Positions 7,816 through 14,410 of a DNA stretch of 14,410 nt are shown here, piece after piece. The notes beneath the pieces were generated by a model. It did no database searches and was not told the origin of the DNA. It was given only the letters and a program-made list of their open reading frames with translations. This stretch comes from Pseudomonadota bacterium. GTDB lineage: Bacteria; Pseudomonadota; Gammaproteobacteria; Burkholderiales; Burkholderiaceae. A program made the translations under genes and the position numbers. The DNA is taken from assembly GCA_021783435.1 (NCBI GenBank), contig JAJXUC010000092.1:1-14410 (forward strand), read 5' to 3'. The number at the start of each line of letters is the position of its first letter. Within the stretch, counting starts at the first letter, position 1.

Positions 7816-8775
7816 ATGTTTGCCGTTGCCGCCTACAAGTCCGTCTATGCCGTCGAGGATGTCGAGCGCAAGCTCAAGGGTTTGCAGCCCGAGGCTCACG
7901 ACCAGCTCCGCCATACCTACGCGCGAATGATCGAGGCCGGCGGCCAGCGGCTGGCGATCAAACCCGCGGAGTTGCCCGACATGGGCACCCTCCACCAGGA
8001 GTTGCCCAACTTCGAGGAGCCGCTGGAGGACATTCGCCGCTCGGTGGCCCTCGCGGCCGACAGTCGCGACGCCATCGAGATCACGCCCATGCTGCTCCTG
8101 GGCGAGCCCGGCATCGGCAAGACCCACTTTGCGCGCCGCGTCGCCGAGCTTCTCGGCACGTCTTGGGCGCTCGCCCCGATGAATGCGCTGACAGCCGGGT
8201 GGATTCTCTCGGGCTCGTCGTCGCAATGGAAAGGCGCGCGCCCAGGCAAGGTGTTTGAGACCCTGGTCCAGGGCGAATTCGCCAACCCCGTGGTGGTCAT
8301 CGACGAAATCGACAAGGCTGCTTCGGCTGCGCAATACGATCCGCTCGGCGCTCTCTACAGTTTGCTGGAGTTCGACACTGCGCGGCATTTCACCGACGAG
8401 TTCGCCGAAGTCCCCATCGATTGCAGCGCGGTGGTCTGGGTCGCCACGGCCAATGATGCCTCGGGCATCCCGGAACCCATTCTCAACCGGCTCAATGTCT
8501 ACGAGATCGAACCCCCTGACGAAGCGGGCCTGCGCGCCATCGCGGCGCGTCTCTACAGCACGATCCGCGATGGCCACGACTGGGGCGCTGAATTCCCCGC
8601 CTCCTTGGATGACGACATCCTCGATTTTCTCGTGCAGTTCAAGCCCCGCGAATTGCGCCGCCTGATCACGGGCGCCTTCGGCGCGGCCAAGCTTGACGGG
8701 CGACGCACGCTACTGCGCCAGGACTTCATCCGCCACACCTCCAAACGCCATGCGCGCATGGGTTTCGTGCAATAG
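7816..8775 (+). CDS. Orphan AAA+ ATPase (Lon-like ATPase domain, no protease domain)
   Basis: The ATG at 7816 follows a strong GGAGG (7805-7809); the product has 319 residues. Residues 1-85 are a helical lead (ERKLKGLQPEAHDQLRHTYARMIEAGG). The AAA+ core then shows Walker A G96-EPGIGKT-H, Walker B VVVIDEID (159-166), sensor 1 ATAND (210-214), a likely arginine finger at R225 (PILNRLNVYEI) and sensor 2 PREL (278-281). The core resembles the ATPase part of Lon-type proteins, but there is no Ser-Lys protease domain and no obvious DNA-binding domain. The full set of catalytic motifs suggests an active ATPase that remodels a protein partner. The adjacent kup and marC are not known partners, and there is no VWA or other MoxR-type gene beside it. 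Partner and pathway are unknown. It probably has its own promoter in the 139 bases after kup, though only weak candidates (TTGCAA at 7741, CATGAT at 7763) are visible. Confidence 0.82.
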   Translation: MFAVAAYKSVYAVEDVERKLKGLQPEAHDQLRHTYARMIEAGGQRLAIKPAELPDMGTLHQELPNFEEPLEDIRRSVALAADSRDAIEITPMLLLGEPGIGKTHFARRVAELLGTSWALAPMNALTAGWILSGSSSQWKGARPGKVFETLVQGEFANPVVVIDEIDKAASAAQYDPLGALYSLLEFDTARHFTDEFAEVPIDCSAVVWVATANDASGIPEPILNRLNVYEIEPPDEAGLRAIAARLYSTIRDGHDWGAEFPASLDDDILDFLVQFKPRELRRLITGAFGAAKLDGRRTLLRQDFIRHTSKRHARMGFVQ

Positions 8776-8897
8776 AAGACCGAACCGGAATGGCGGCGCC
8801 TTTCCTGAACCCTTTTTTCGATTGTGTGTGATGATATGCAGCTGTGCAAAATTGCTGCCCAGCCGCGTATTGCCCCGCGAGCGCGCCTTCCGATGAT

Positions 8898-8916
8898 CCC
8901 GGCCCAAAAGGCCGGG
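8898..8916. other. Strong GC hairpin upstream of marC
   Basis: CCCGGCC (8898-8904) pairs with GGCCGGG (8910-8916) around a CAAAA loop. GCGCG-rich sequence follows instead of a T-run. It lies in the 179-base gap between the AAA+ gene and marC, about 38 bases before the marC ATG. It could be a 5' UTR element or a weak terminator for the ATPase gene. Confidence 0.4.
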
Positions 8917-8954
8917 CGCGTCGCGCGCCCACGCGCCACACCAGTCCCCGCCTT

Positions 8955-9578
8955 ATGAATCTGATCAAACCCCTTGTTGCATTGCTGGCGATCGTCAATC
9001 CGCTGGGTGCCATTCCATTTTTTATCATGTTTACGGAGAATTTCACCGCAGAGCAGCGCAAAAGAACTATTTACATCAGCGCCTTCTCCGCGTTTCTGGT
9101 GATTGCAGTCAGCGCCCTGGTTGGCATCGAGTTGCTGCATTTCTTTGGTATTTCCCTGGCCTCTTTCCAGGTCGGGGGCGGCATGTTGCTACTCATCTCG
9201 TCGATCAGCATGCTGAATGCTCGGACCGGCGCGGTGCGCTCCACCCCGGAAGAGGTGGATGAAGCCGCTGCGCGCGCCAGCGTTGCCGTCGTTCCGCTGA
9301 CCATTCCGCTCCTGACGGGACCCGCGACGATCAGTACGGTCATCATTTATGCCAACAAGGCACGGCACTGGACGGATCTGCTCGTGTTGGTGTCGTACGG
9401 GGTCGTCATTGCGTTGGCCGCCGCGCTGTCCTTTCGCGCCGCGGAGCGTATCGCTGGCTTTCTGGGTAAGACAGGCATCAATGTGATGACCCGCCTGATG
9501 GGGTTGATCCTGGCCGCGCTGTCCGTCGAGATGATGAGCGACGGCCTGCTCAAGCTATTTCCCGGGCTTGGGCGTTGA
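8955..9578 (+). CDS. MarC family (UPF0056) integral membrane protein
   Basis: The 207-residue protein starts at the ATG at 8955 (MNLIKPLVALLAIVNPLGAIPFF). The frame is open further upstream, but that part is Arg/Pro-rich and unlike the family. The family signature VNPLGAIPFFIMF is at residues 14-26, followed by helices at about 39-60 and 63-85. A second half begins with VAVVPLTIPLLTGPATISTVI and runs to the end, giving about six membrane helices in two related halves. MarC proteins sit in the inner membrane. Despite the historical name (multiple antibiotic resistance), their transport role is not established. No Shine-Dalgarno is evident before the start. Downstream lies a non-coding stretch ending in a clear terminator. 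The nearest neighbours share no known pathway with it. Confidence 0.92.
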   Translation: MNLIKPLVALLAIVNPLGAIPFFIMFTENFTAEQRKRTIYISAFSAFLVIAVSALVGIELLHFFGISLASFQVGGGMLLLISSISMLNARTGAVRSTPEEVDEAAARASVAVVPLTIPLLTGPATISTVIIYANKARHWTDLLVLVSYGVVIALAAALSFRAAERIAGFLGKTGINVMTRLMGLILAALSVEMMSDGLLKLFPGLGR

Positions 9579-9689
9579 AACCATCGCTGCCCGGCATCAC
9601 TTCCACGAATCAAGGGTTTCCCCGCGTGCGAAATCCTGATCCCCCCTCAATAATCTTGCGTATTCGCAATGCTTGCGCACAGATGTCCA

Positions 9690-9806
9690 AGGGTGAGCAC
9701 TGAGGAGACAATCCAAGGGGATCACGGGTAACCGAAAAACCCCACAGCCATCAGCGGCAAATGCTGAAACCAGGCGCCTGAACTCTTGTTCCGGCGCCTT
9801 TTCTTT
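9690..9806 (+). ncRNA. Candidate structured RNA or marC 3' UTR ending in a terminator
   Basis: The 346 bases between marC and the next gene contain no plausible ORF but have three consecutive potential hairpins. First, GGGG (9717-9720) pairs with CCCC (9740-9743) and encloses CGG-GTAA-CCG. Second, CAGC pairs with GCTG around GGCAAAT (about 9753-9767). Third is the intrinsic terminator at 9772-9806. The 5' end is a guess; no strong sigma-70 promoter was found. I do not recognise it as a known riboswitch, 6S, SRP or tmRNA. It may be a small RNA, or simply a structured 3' UTR of marC. Confidence 0.35.
9772..9806 (+). terminator. Intrinsic terminator
   Basis: AGGCGCC (9772-9778) pairs with GGCGCCT (9793-9799). 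After a T/C mismatch the stem continues as GAAC with GTTC (9780-9783, 9788-9791) around a TCTT loop. TTTTCTTT (9799-9806) follows. This orientation ends transcription coming from marC or from a small RNA. On the opposite strand there is no comparable T-run. Confidence 0.85.
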
Positions 9807-9924
9807 GTGCCTTGTGCGTCCCCTTGATCATTCGATCTGGCAGCCCCTGGCTATCCATTCTCCGCCCCGGCCATCCAGGTGCCATCCAGTTTGCGCGTGA
9901 TCGCTGGCATCTCACGCCTGCCGT

Positions 9925-10902
9925 TTATTTTTTCAAGGACTCCTGCTGCATTTCGAGATAGGCCGTGTAGGCATTGAGGCGATTGGCAGCCTCGAATGCA
10001 GGCATCGATGCCCACGGACCCCAGTCGACCCGGGCATAGGCCTCGTCGAAGGAGAGCATGTCATTCGCGCCCTTGCCCATCGACGCCATCAAAAATTGCA
10101 GATAGGCCCGCGTCATCGCGATACCCGGCGTTGGGTCGCGTGAAGGCTGTCCATGGCCGGGAACGACCCAATCCGCTTGGAACGCCGTCATTTTGCCCAG
10201 CGTAGCGAGCCATCCCTTGAGATTGGCGCCGACGACATAAGGCACCCGCCCCTGGAAGAACAAATCGCCGGCAAACAGAACCCGGGGTTCCTGCACCCAC
10301 AGCATGATGTCTTCGGCCGTATGCGCCGGGCCGGCGCCGAGGATCTTGAAATGGACTCCACCCAACTCGAAAGCATGATCTCCGTCAATCCACTTGTCGG
10401 CCGGAACGATGCGCTGCTTCTCGTCGACATCGGGATAGAGATCGCGCTGCCGCTGCTTCAACCTCTGCTGGATGAGGTCCGACGCGAGTTCCTGTTTTGC
10501 ATGGGATTGGGCCCACACTTCTGCGCCCTGAGCCTTGAATGCCTGCAAACCGTAAAAGTGGTCGGCGTGATAGTGACTGATGATGACCAGCTTGATCGGT
10601 TGTCGGGTCACGCGACGGATGGCTTGCACCAAGGCCTCGCCGAGTGGCGCCGTGCCCAAACTGTCGAATACGACGACTCCCGCCTGGGTCACGACAAAGC
10701 CGGCATTCGCATTGAAACCCCGATTGGCTGAGCTCGCTGGCCCGCTGTCCCCAACGACAGCGTAGACATGCGCGGTCAGTTGCTTCAACGGCAGTGGCCC
10801 AAGAGCTTGCGCCACTGCCCCTGAAAGGCTGGACCATGCCCATAAGATGACCAGGACCCCGTGCTTCCATCGCCGTGACTTGTGTTGTGCGTTCGCTTCC
10901 AT
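9925..10902 (-). CDS. Exported metallo-beta-lactamase-fold zinc hydrolase (SoxH / quinoprotein relay type)
   Basis: The 325-residue protein has a basic N-terminus (KSRRWKHG), a hydrophobic stretch (about 16-30) and an AVAQA region near 29-33 consistent with signal peptidase cleavage, so it is probably periplasmic. The metal site is complete: H110-Y-H112-A-D114-H115, H194 in GPAHTAED, D213 in FAGDLFF and H250 in PGHGQP. The order and spacing match the SoxH-like group also called quinoprotein relay system zinc metallohydrolases, found near sulfur oxidation or PQQ-dehydrogenase genes. The substrate is not known, and no such partner genes lie here. The start at 10902 has AGGAG about 12 bases upstream. 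Its -strand neighbour upstream is the decayed cytochrome c peroxidase, so the two may once have been co-transcribed. A parS site sits between them. Confidence 0.87.
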   Translation of the reverse strand: MEANAQHKSRRWKHGVLVILWAWSSLSGAVAQALGPLPLKQLTAHVYAVVGDSGPASSANRGFNANAGFVVTQAGVVVFDSLGTAPLGEALVQAIRRVTRQPIKLVIISHYHADHFYGLQAFKAQGAEVWAQSHAKQELASDLIQQRLKQRQRDLYPDVDEKQRIVPADKWIDGDHAFELGGVHFKILGAGPAHTAEDIMLWVQEPRVLFAGDLFFQGRVPYVVGANLKGWLATLGKMTAFQADWVVPGHGQPSRDPTPGIAMTRAYLQFLMASMGKGANDMLSFDEAYARVDWGPWASMPAFEAANRLNAYTAYLEMQQESLKK

Positions 10903-10979
10903 CGACTCACCCGACTCCTAATGTAACCAAGTGTAGGCGAGCCCTTGGCTTATGCCCTAGCTGCGACGCACAAAATGAA

Positions 10980-11005
10980 ACGGGTGTTCCACGTGGAACA
11001 CCCGT
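10980..11005. other. parS: parS centromere site 1 within a perfect 26-bp palindrome
   Basis: The core TGTTCCACGTGGAACA (10985-11000) is the perfectly palindromic form of the chromosomal ParB-binding site, as seen in Pseudomonas. The symmetry continues outward through CGGG/CCCG and one A/T pair to 26 bp. It lies in the gap before the hydrolase gene, 1 kb from a second parS and from mnmG-rsmG, the usual position near parAB and the origin. ParB loading here is inferred from the exact motif. Confidence 0.92.
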
Positions 11006-11117
11006 CAAAGTCGGTACTTCGATCTCGGCTGAAACGTTACTCAAATCATGGCGTCTTCGCCTCTTCGGGCGTTGTCTCCAACTTCGCGACGTGCGTCATG
11101 ATGATCGTATCGGGCGT

Positions 11118-11785
11118 TTATGGCTCATGCGGCAAGGTTTCCTTGGGAAATTTTCCGGTCAAACCATTCATGAAAGCCGAAACAATCGGGTTCTTGACGC
11201 CGAGAGTATCAGCAAATTCTTTGCGGGTACCCAGGAATTTCCTCCAACGATCGACCACAGCCTTCCCATTCGGCATGTCCATTTCCATCGGATTCAACAC
11301 GGGCCCCTTGGCCGGATTCTCTCAAGGAAACGTCGGGCCGTCCCCAAGTTTCCTTGCCCCGACGAGGCGCGGGGCGGCGTGCCGTCTCTGGGGCGATCAA
11401 GACTCTTCGCCCGCCCATCCCAGAACTGCACGGTGTTGAAGACGGCATTGAAAACCGTCAGGACATGGCGCGGCACGTCGACACGGCCCAAAACGCCGAA
11501 GGAAAAGAACAGGAGGCCATCGGTCCCGCTACTGGTCACCCGGTTGCAGGAGACGCAAGAAACGCTCGCAGTCAGAGATAAACGCGGATCAAAATACAGT
11601 TGCTTACCGGGCGCAATCTGCCGTGGCGGCATTGGATTGTTCTCTGGCACGGGAACTTGCGCCGGAAACTCCCCGGAAGGGAACACAGGACCCAACCCTG
11701 CGAGGCTGATGCCAGCCGCAAGCACGCCTTGAACCAAGGTTAACTCGATGACGGGGCGAAATGAAAGACATCGTGGTGCATTCAT
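11118..11785 (-). pseudogene. Decayed di-haem cytochrome c peroxidase / MauG-type gene
   Basis: Translation from 11785 gives a hydrophobic leader, then NPMPPRQIAPGKQLYFDPRL, a haem site reading SCVSCNRV, and VFNAVFNTVQFWDGRAKSL. These are hallmarks of bacterial di-haem peroxidases. The haem motif is CxxCN instead of CxxCH, so the axial His is lost. After KSLD (near 11396) about 80 bases of unrelated sequence intervene and the frame changes. QAKGPVLNPMEMDMP then resumes at about 11312. Next, VVDR is followed by EEIPGYP in another frame and KEFADTLG back in the first, showing two compensating frameshifts. The text then jumps to FMNGLTGKFPKETLP, which resembles the family's C-terminal end. The whole second haem domain, with its CxxCH, is therefore deleted. 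Functional enzymes reduce hydrogen peroxide in the periplasm; this copy cannot. The two parS sites flank it. Confidence 0.87.
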
Positions 11786-11990
11786 ATCAAGACTCCATCA
11801 ATAAGAATTGAACCACGAACTTATGCGCTCGCATCCAAAGCGGGCTTGATTCTGCATTTGTTAAATTTTTAAGGGCTCGAAAATGATGAAGGAAATCATC
11901 TCCGCAGTTCACCCATTTCATAGGGCCGCCAACCACAGGCCAACTTCGGCGCCCCAGCAGCTATGCCACCTCGAAAGAGGTGCATTTCAA

Positions 11991-12006
11991 TGTTCCACGT
12001 GAAACA
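11991..12006. other. parS: parS centromere site 2
   Basis: TGTTCCACGTGAAACA matches the 16-bp chromosomal parS consensus exactly as in the Bacillus subtilis form and differs by one base from perfect symmetry. It ends 59 bases before the chosen mnmG start and overlaps an alternative in-frame ATG at 12006. The 205 bases between the pseudogene and this site contain an AT-rich patch (about 11856-11880) but no gene and no recognisable cluster of DnaA boxes. Confidence 0.92.
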
Positions 12007-12065
12007 TGAAGGCGGCTGACGCCTTGGCAGATCTACAATCATCGTGGTCAGAAGAGGTTCGAAGG

Positions 12066-13994
12066 ATGGATTACCCAAAAATTTTCGATGTCATCGTCAT
12101 TGGCGGAGGGCACGCCGGCACAGAGGCGGCCCTGGCCGCAGCGCGCCTGGGCGCCAAAACGCTCTTGCTCACACACAACATCGAAACCCTCGGGCAGATG
12201 TCCTGCAACCCATCCATCGGCGGCATTGGCAAGGGCCACCTGGTGAAAGAACTGGATGCCTTGGGCGGCGCGATGGCGATGGCCACCGATGAGGCCGGCA
12301 TTCAATTTCGCGTGCTCAACGGCAGCAAGGGTCCCGCGGTCCGAGCAACCCGGGCCCAAGCCGATCGGATTCTTTACAAAGCGGCCATAAGACGCCGACT
12401 CGAAAATCAAACAGGCCTGTGGATCTTTCAACAGGGGGTCGATGATCTTCTACTCGAAACCACCGGACTCGCGGAGCGTGTTTGCGGCGCCGTCACGCAA
12501 AGCGGGATCCATTTCAGGGGCCTTGCCGTCGTCTTGACAGCAGGGACCTTTCTCAACGGCAAGATCCATATCGGCCTTGACCAGTACGCCGCCGGCCGCG
12601 CCGGAGATCCGCCCGCGACAACCCTCGGTCAACGCCTGAGAGAGCTGAAACTTCCACAAGGTCGCCTCAAAACGGGAACGCCTCCCCGGATCGATGGGCG
12701 CAGCATCGACTTCAGCAAAATGGAGGAGCAGCCCGGCGATCTCGATCCGGTGCCGGTCTTCAGTTTTCTCGGCCGGCCCGAACAGCATCCCGCGCAATTG
12801 CCATGCTGGATCACGCACACCAATGCCCAAACGCATGACATCATCCGACGCGGACTCGATCGCAGCCCGATGTATACAGGCGTGATCGAAGGCGTAGGCC
12901 CTCGTTACTGCCCCAGCATCGAAGACAAGATCCACCGCTTCGCGACGAAGGACGCACACCAAATCTTCCTCGAACCCGAAGGGCTCATCACGCATGAGTT
13001 CTACCCGAACGGCATTTCAACCAGCCTGCCGTTCGACGTCCAACTCGAACTCGTCCACTCGATTCGAGGCCTGGAGCAAGCCCATCTGTTACGTCCCGGT
13101 TACGCGATCGAATACGACTATTTCGACCCACGCGCGCTGAACAATTCACTGGAAACTAAGGCTATCGAAGGCCTGTTCTTCGCCGGCCAGATCAACGGCA
13201 CGACAGGCTATGAGGAAGCCGCGGCGCAAGGCCTACTGGCCGGCGCCAATGCCGCGCTCAAGGTTCTCGGCCGCGAGCCCTGGTGTCCGCGGCGCGACAG
13301 CGCCTACCTTGGCGTGCTGGTGGACGATCTCATCACCAAGGGAGTCAGCGAACCTTATCGCATGTTTACCAGCCGGGCCGAGTACCGCCTGAGTCTGCGC
13401 GAAGACAACGCCGATTTGCGCCTCACCGAAGACGGCCGCCGCCTGGGCCTGGTCGACGATGTACGCTGGGAACACTTCTGCCGCAAGCGTGACGCGATCG
13501 AGCGCGAACGCCAGCGCCTACGCCTGACCTGGGTTCAGCCCGAAATTCTGCCGCCAGCCGAGGCGCTGCAACTCGTGGGGCAAGCCATCGAAAGGGAATA
13601 CCGCCTGGAAGATTTGCTGCGCCGGCCGGAAGTCGACTACGCACGCCTGACAACGGCGCTGCAAGGGCGCTACGCACCTCCCGAACCCCTCACCCTCGAG
13701 CAGGCCGAACAGGTGCAAATCGGCGTGAAGTACGCGGGGTACATCGACCGACAGCAACTCGACGTCCAGCGCGCCGCCGACTACGAACAGCAGGCCCTGC
13801 CTGAGGACCTGGATTACCGCGCCGTGCGCGGCCTCTCGATCGAGGCGCAACAAAAGCTGGGCCGCGTCCGCCCGCAGACGCTGGGCCAGGCCTCGCGCAT
13901 CTCGGGCGTGACGCCGGCGGCGATTTCCCTGCTGCTGGTTCACTTGCGCAAGAAACGCCTGCGCCCGGCCAGCACGCCGCAGCAGGCGGCATGA
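12066..13994 (+). CDS. mnmG: tRNA uridine-5-carboxymethylaminomethyl modification enzyme, FAD-binding subunit
   Basis: The 642-residue protein (E. coli MnmG has 629) works with MnmE to add the carboxymethylaminomethyl group to U34 of certain tRNAs. The N-terminus [20 protein letters not shown] contains the FAD-binding GxGxxG, followed by [20 protein letters not shown]. Further blocks include [68 protein letters not shown] and [21 protein letters not shown]. The start at 12066 matches the E. coli N-terminus (MFYPDPFDVI) and has AGAGG about ten bases upstream; the ATG at 12006 would add 20 residues and lies inside parS. The stop overlaps a tiny ORF leading into rsmG. The old name is gidA. The mnmG-rsmG order is typical of chromosome regions next to parAB. 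Confidence 0.98.
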   Translation: MDYPKIFDVIVIGGGHAGTEAALAAARLGAKTLLLTHNIETLGQMSCNPSIGGIGKGHLVKELDALGGAMAMATDEAGIQFRVLNGSKGPAVRATRAQADRILYKAAIRRRLENQTGLWIFQQGVDDLLLETTGLAERVCGAVTQSGIHFRGLAVVLTAGTFLNGKIHIGLDQYAAGRAGDPPATTLGQRLRELKLPQGRLKTGTPPRIDGRSIDFSKMEEQPGDLDPVPVFSFLGRPEQHPAQLPCWITHTNAQTHDIIRRGLDRSPMYTGVIEGVGPRYCPSIEDKIHRFATKDAHQIFLEPEGLITHEFYPNGISTSLPFDVQLELVHSIRGLEQAHLLRPGYAIEYDYFDPRALNNSLETKAIEGLFFAGQINGTTGYEEAAAQGLLAGANAALKVLGREPWCPRRDSAYLGVLVDDLITKGVSEPYRMFTSRAEYRLSLREDNADLRLTEDGRRLGLVDDVRWEHFCRKRDAIERERQRLRLTWVQPEILPPAEALQLVGQAIEREYRLEDLLRRPEVDYARLTTALQGRYAPPEPLTLEQAEQVQIGVKYAGYIDRQQLDVQRAADYEQQALPEDLDYRAVRGLSIEAQQKLGRVRPQTLGQASRISGVTPAAISLLLVHLRKKRLRPASTPQQAA

Positions 13995-14032
13995 AAACCC
14001 GATCGAACGTGCAGCAAGAGTCCGCCCGATGA
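13991..14032 (+). CDS. Possible 13-codon coupling ORF between mnmG and rsmG
   Basis: An ATG at 13991 overlaps the mnmG stop (ATGA), runs 13 codons ([13 protein letters not shown]) and ends at a TGA (14030-14032) that itself overlaps the rsmG ATG (ATGA). Ribosomes finishing mnmG could re-initiate here and then again at rsmG. The product has no recognisable function, and the arrangement may be chance. Confidence 0.3.
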   Translation: MKTRSNVQQESAR

Positions 14033-14410
14033 GCGCCCATCACACCGGAACTCCGCGCCAGGAGCGCGCGCCAAATACACGCGGCCATGGCGTGGCGGCC
14101 AGCGCTCCCGCGAGATCATCGCAGCTCGACCAACTGCTTGAGGCCTTGAAGCTGCAGGCCACACCGCAGCAGCGTGAGCAACTTCTGGCGTATCTCGACC
14201 TCCTGCAGCGCTGGAACCGCGTCTACAACCTCACGGCCGTGCGCGAACCGCAACACATGCTCACACTGCATCTGGCCGACTGTCTGGCGCTGCTGCCAGC
14301 CTTGGCCGAGCAAGCCCCTCGGAGACTGCTGGACGTGGGCTCCGGAGGCGGCCTGCCAGGACTCGTCCTGGCCATCATGCGGCCGGACATGCACGTCACG
14401 CTGAACGATG
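14029..14410 (+). CDS. rsmG: 16S rRNA 7-methylguanosine methyltransferase, N-terminal part
   Basis: This gene runs off the right edge; 127 codons are present. RsmG (old name gidB) uses S-adenosylmethionine to methylate G527 of 16S rRNA. The visible part has the family helix [22 protein letters not shown] (residues 52-73), then [12 protein letters not shown] and the SAM-binding motif [17 protein letters not shown] (near 103-119), then [10 protein letters not shown]. The ATG at 14029 has AAGAG nine bases upstream. It gives an Arg/Ala-rich lead of about 30 residues before the conserved [12 protein letters not shown], longer than in E. coli; no later in-frame start with a good ribosome binding site is visible. 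It lies 34 bases after mnmG and is surely in the same operon. Loss of RsmG in other bacteria gives low-level streptomycin resistance. Confidence 0.95.
   Translation, partial: MSAHHTGTPRQERAPNTRGHGVAASAPARSSQLDQLLEALKLQATPQQREQLLAYLDLLQRWNRVYNLTAVREPQHMLTLHLADCLALLPALAEQAPRRLLDVGSGGGLPGLVLAIMRPDMHVTLND

Noticed and set aside
10980..11005. Palindrome read as a transcription terminator
   Set aside because: No T-run follows on either strand, and the central 16 bases are an exact parS sequence.
11786..12065. Replication origin in the AT-rich patch before mnmG
   Set aside because: The parS sites and mnmG-rsmG suggest the origin is near, but I see no cluster of DnaA boxes (TTATCCACA-like) here, so oriC itself is not supported in this window.
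12006..12065. Earlier mnmG start at 12006
   Set aside because: That ATG overlaps parS and has no ribosome binding site, while 12066 matches the family N-terminus.
1..14410. Mobile element, defence island, CRISPR or biosynthetic cluster
   Set aside because: No transposase, integrase, repeats with spacers, toxin-antitoxin pair or nuclease-type gene was seen; the genes are mostly housekeeping or common accessory families.

Overview
This 14.4 kb stretch looks like ordinary chromosome from a GC-rich betaproteobacterium, most likely of the order Burkholderiales. The clues are the fused Fe-S/FAD oxidoreductase at the left edge, the FNR/Anr-type hemN promoter, the parS sequence type and the mnmG-rsmG pair. 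A Thiomonas-like organism is possible, but I cannot fix the genus by eye. I see no prophage, insertion sequence, CRISPR array, tRNA or rRNA.

Left part (1-4226, all on +). The C-terminal part of a large Fe-S oxidoreductase is followed by a compact group: a Tat-exported ferritin-like protein, an ECF-type sigma factor, its membrane-bound RskA-like anti-sigma factor (ATGA stop/start overlap) and a HIT-family hydrolase. The likely logic is an envelope-sensing sigma/anti-sigma switch, perhaps controlling the exported ferritin-like protein. The HIT gene overlaps the 3' end of hemN by 15 bases in convergent orientation.

Middle part (4212-9806). hemN (anaerobic haem synthesis, -) and kup (potassium uptake, +) are divergent. 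The hemN upstream region holds an FNR/Anr-like box and a -10 hexamer at exact class II spacing, which predicts a nearly leaderless mRNA. Then come an orphan AAA+ ATPase with a strong ribosome binding site and a MarC-family membrane protein. A non-coding stretch follows with three successive hairpins, the last an intrinsic terminator; it may be a small RNA or the marC 3' UTR.

Right part (9925-14410). An exported SoxH-like metallo-beta-lactamase-fold hydrolase (-) is followed by a decayed di-haem cytochrome c peroxidase/MauG-type pseudogene (-), then mnmG and the start of rsmG (+). Two parS sites flank the pseudogene: one is the centre of a perfect 26-bp palindrome, the other sits just before mnmG. 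In many bacteria mnmG-rsmG is followed by parA-parB close to the replication origin, so this end is probably the chromosome's segregation centre.

I did not find a convincing new multi-gene defence or metabolic system. The observations most worth checking are the parS pair, the hemN promoter, the structured RNA candidate after marC, and the decay pattern of the peroxidase pseudogene.
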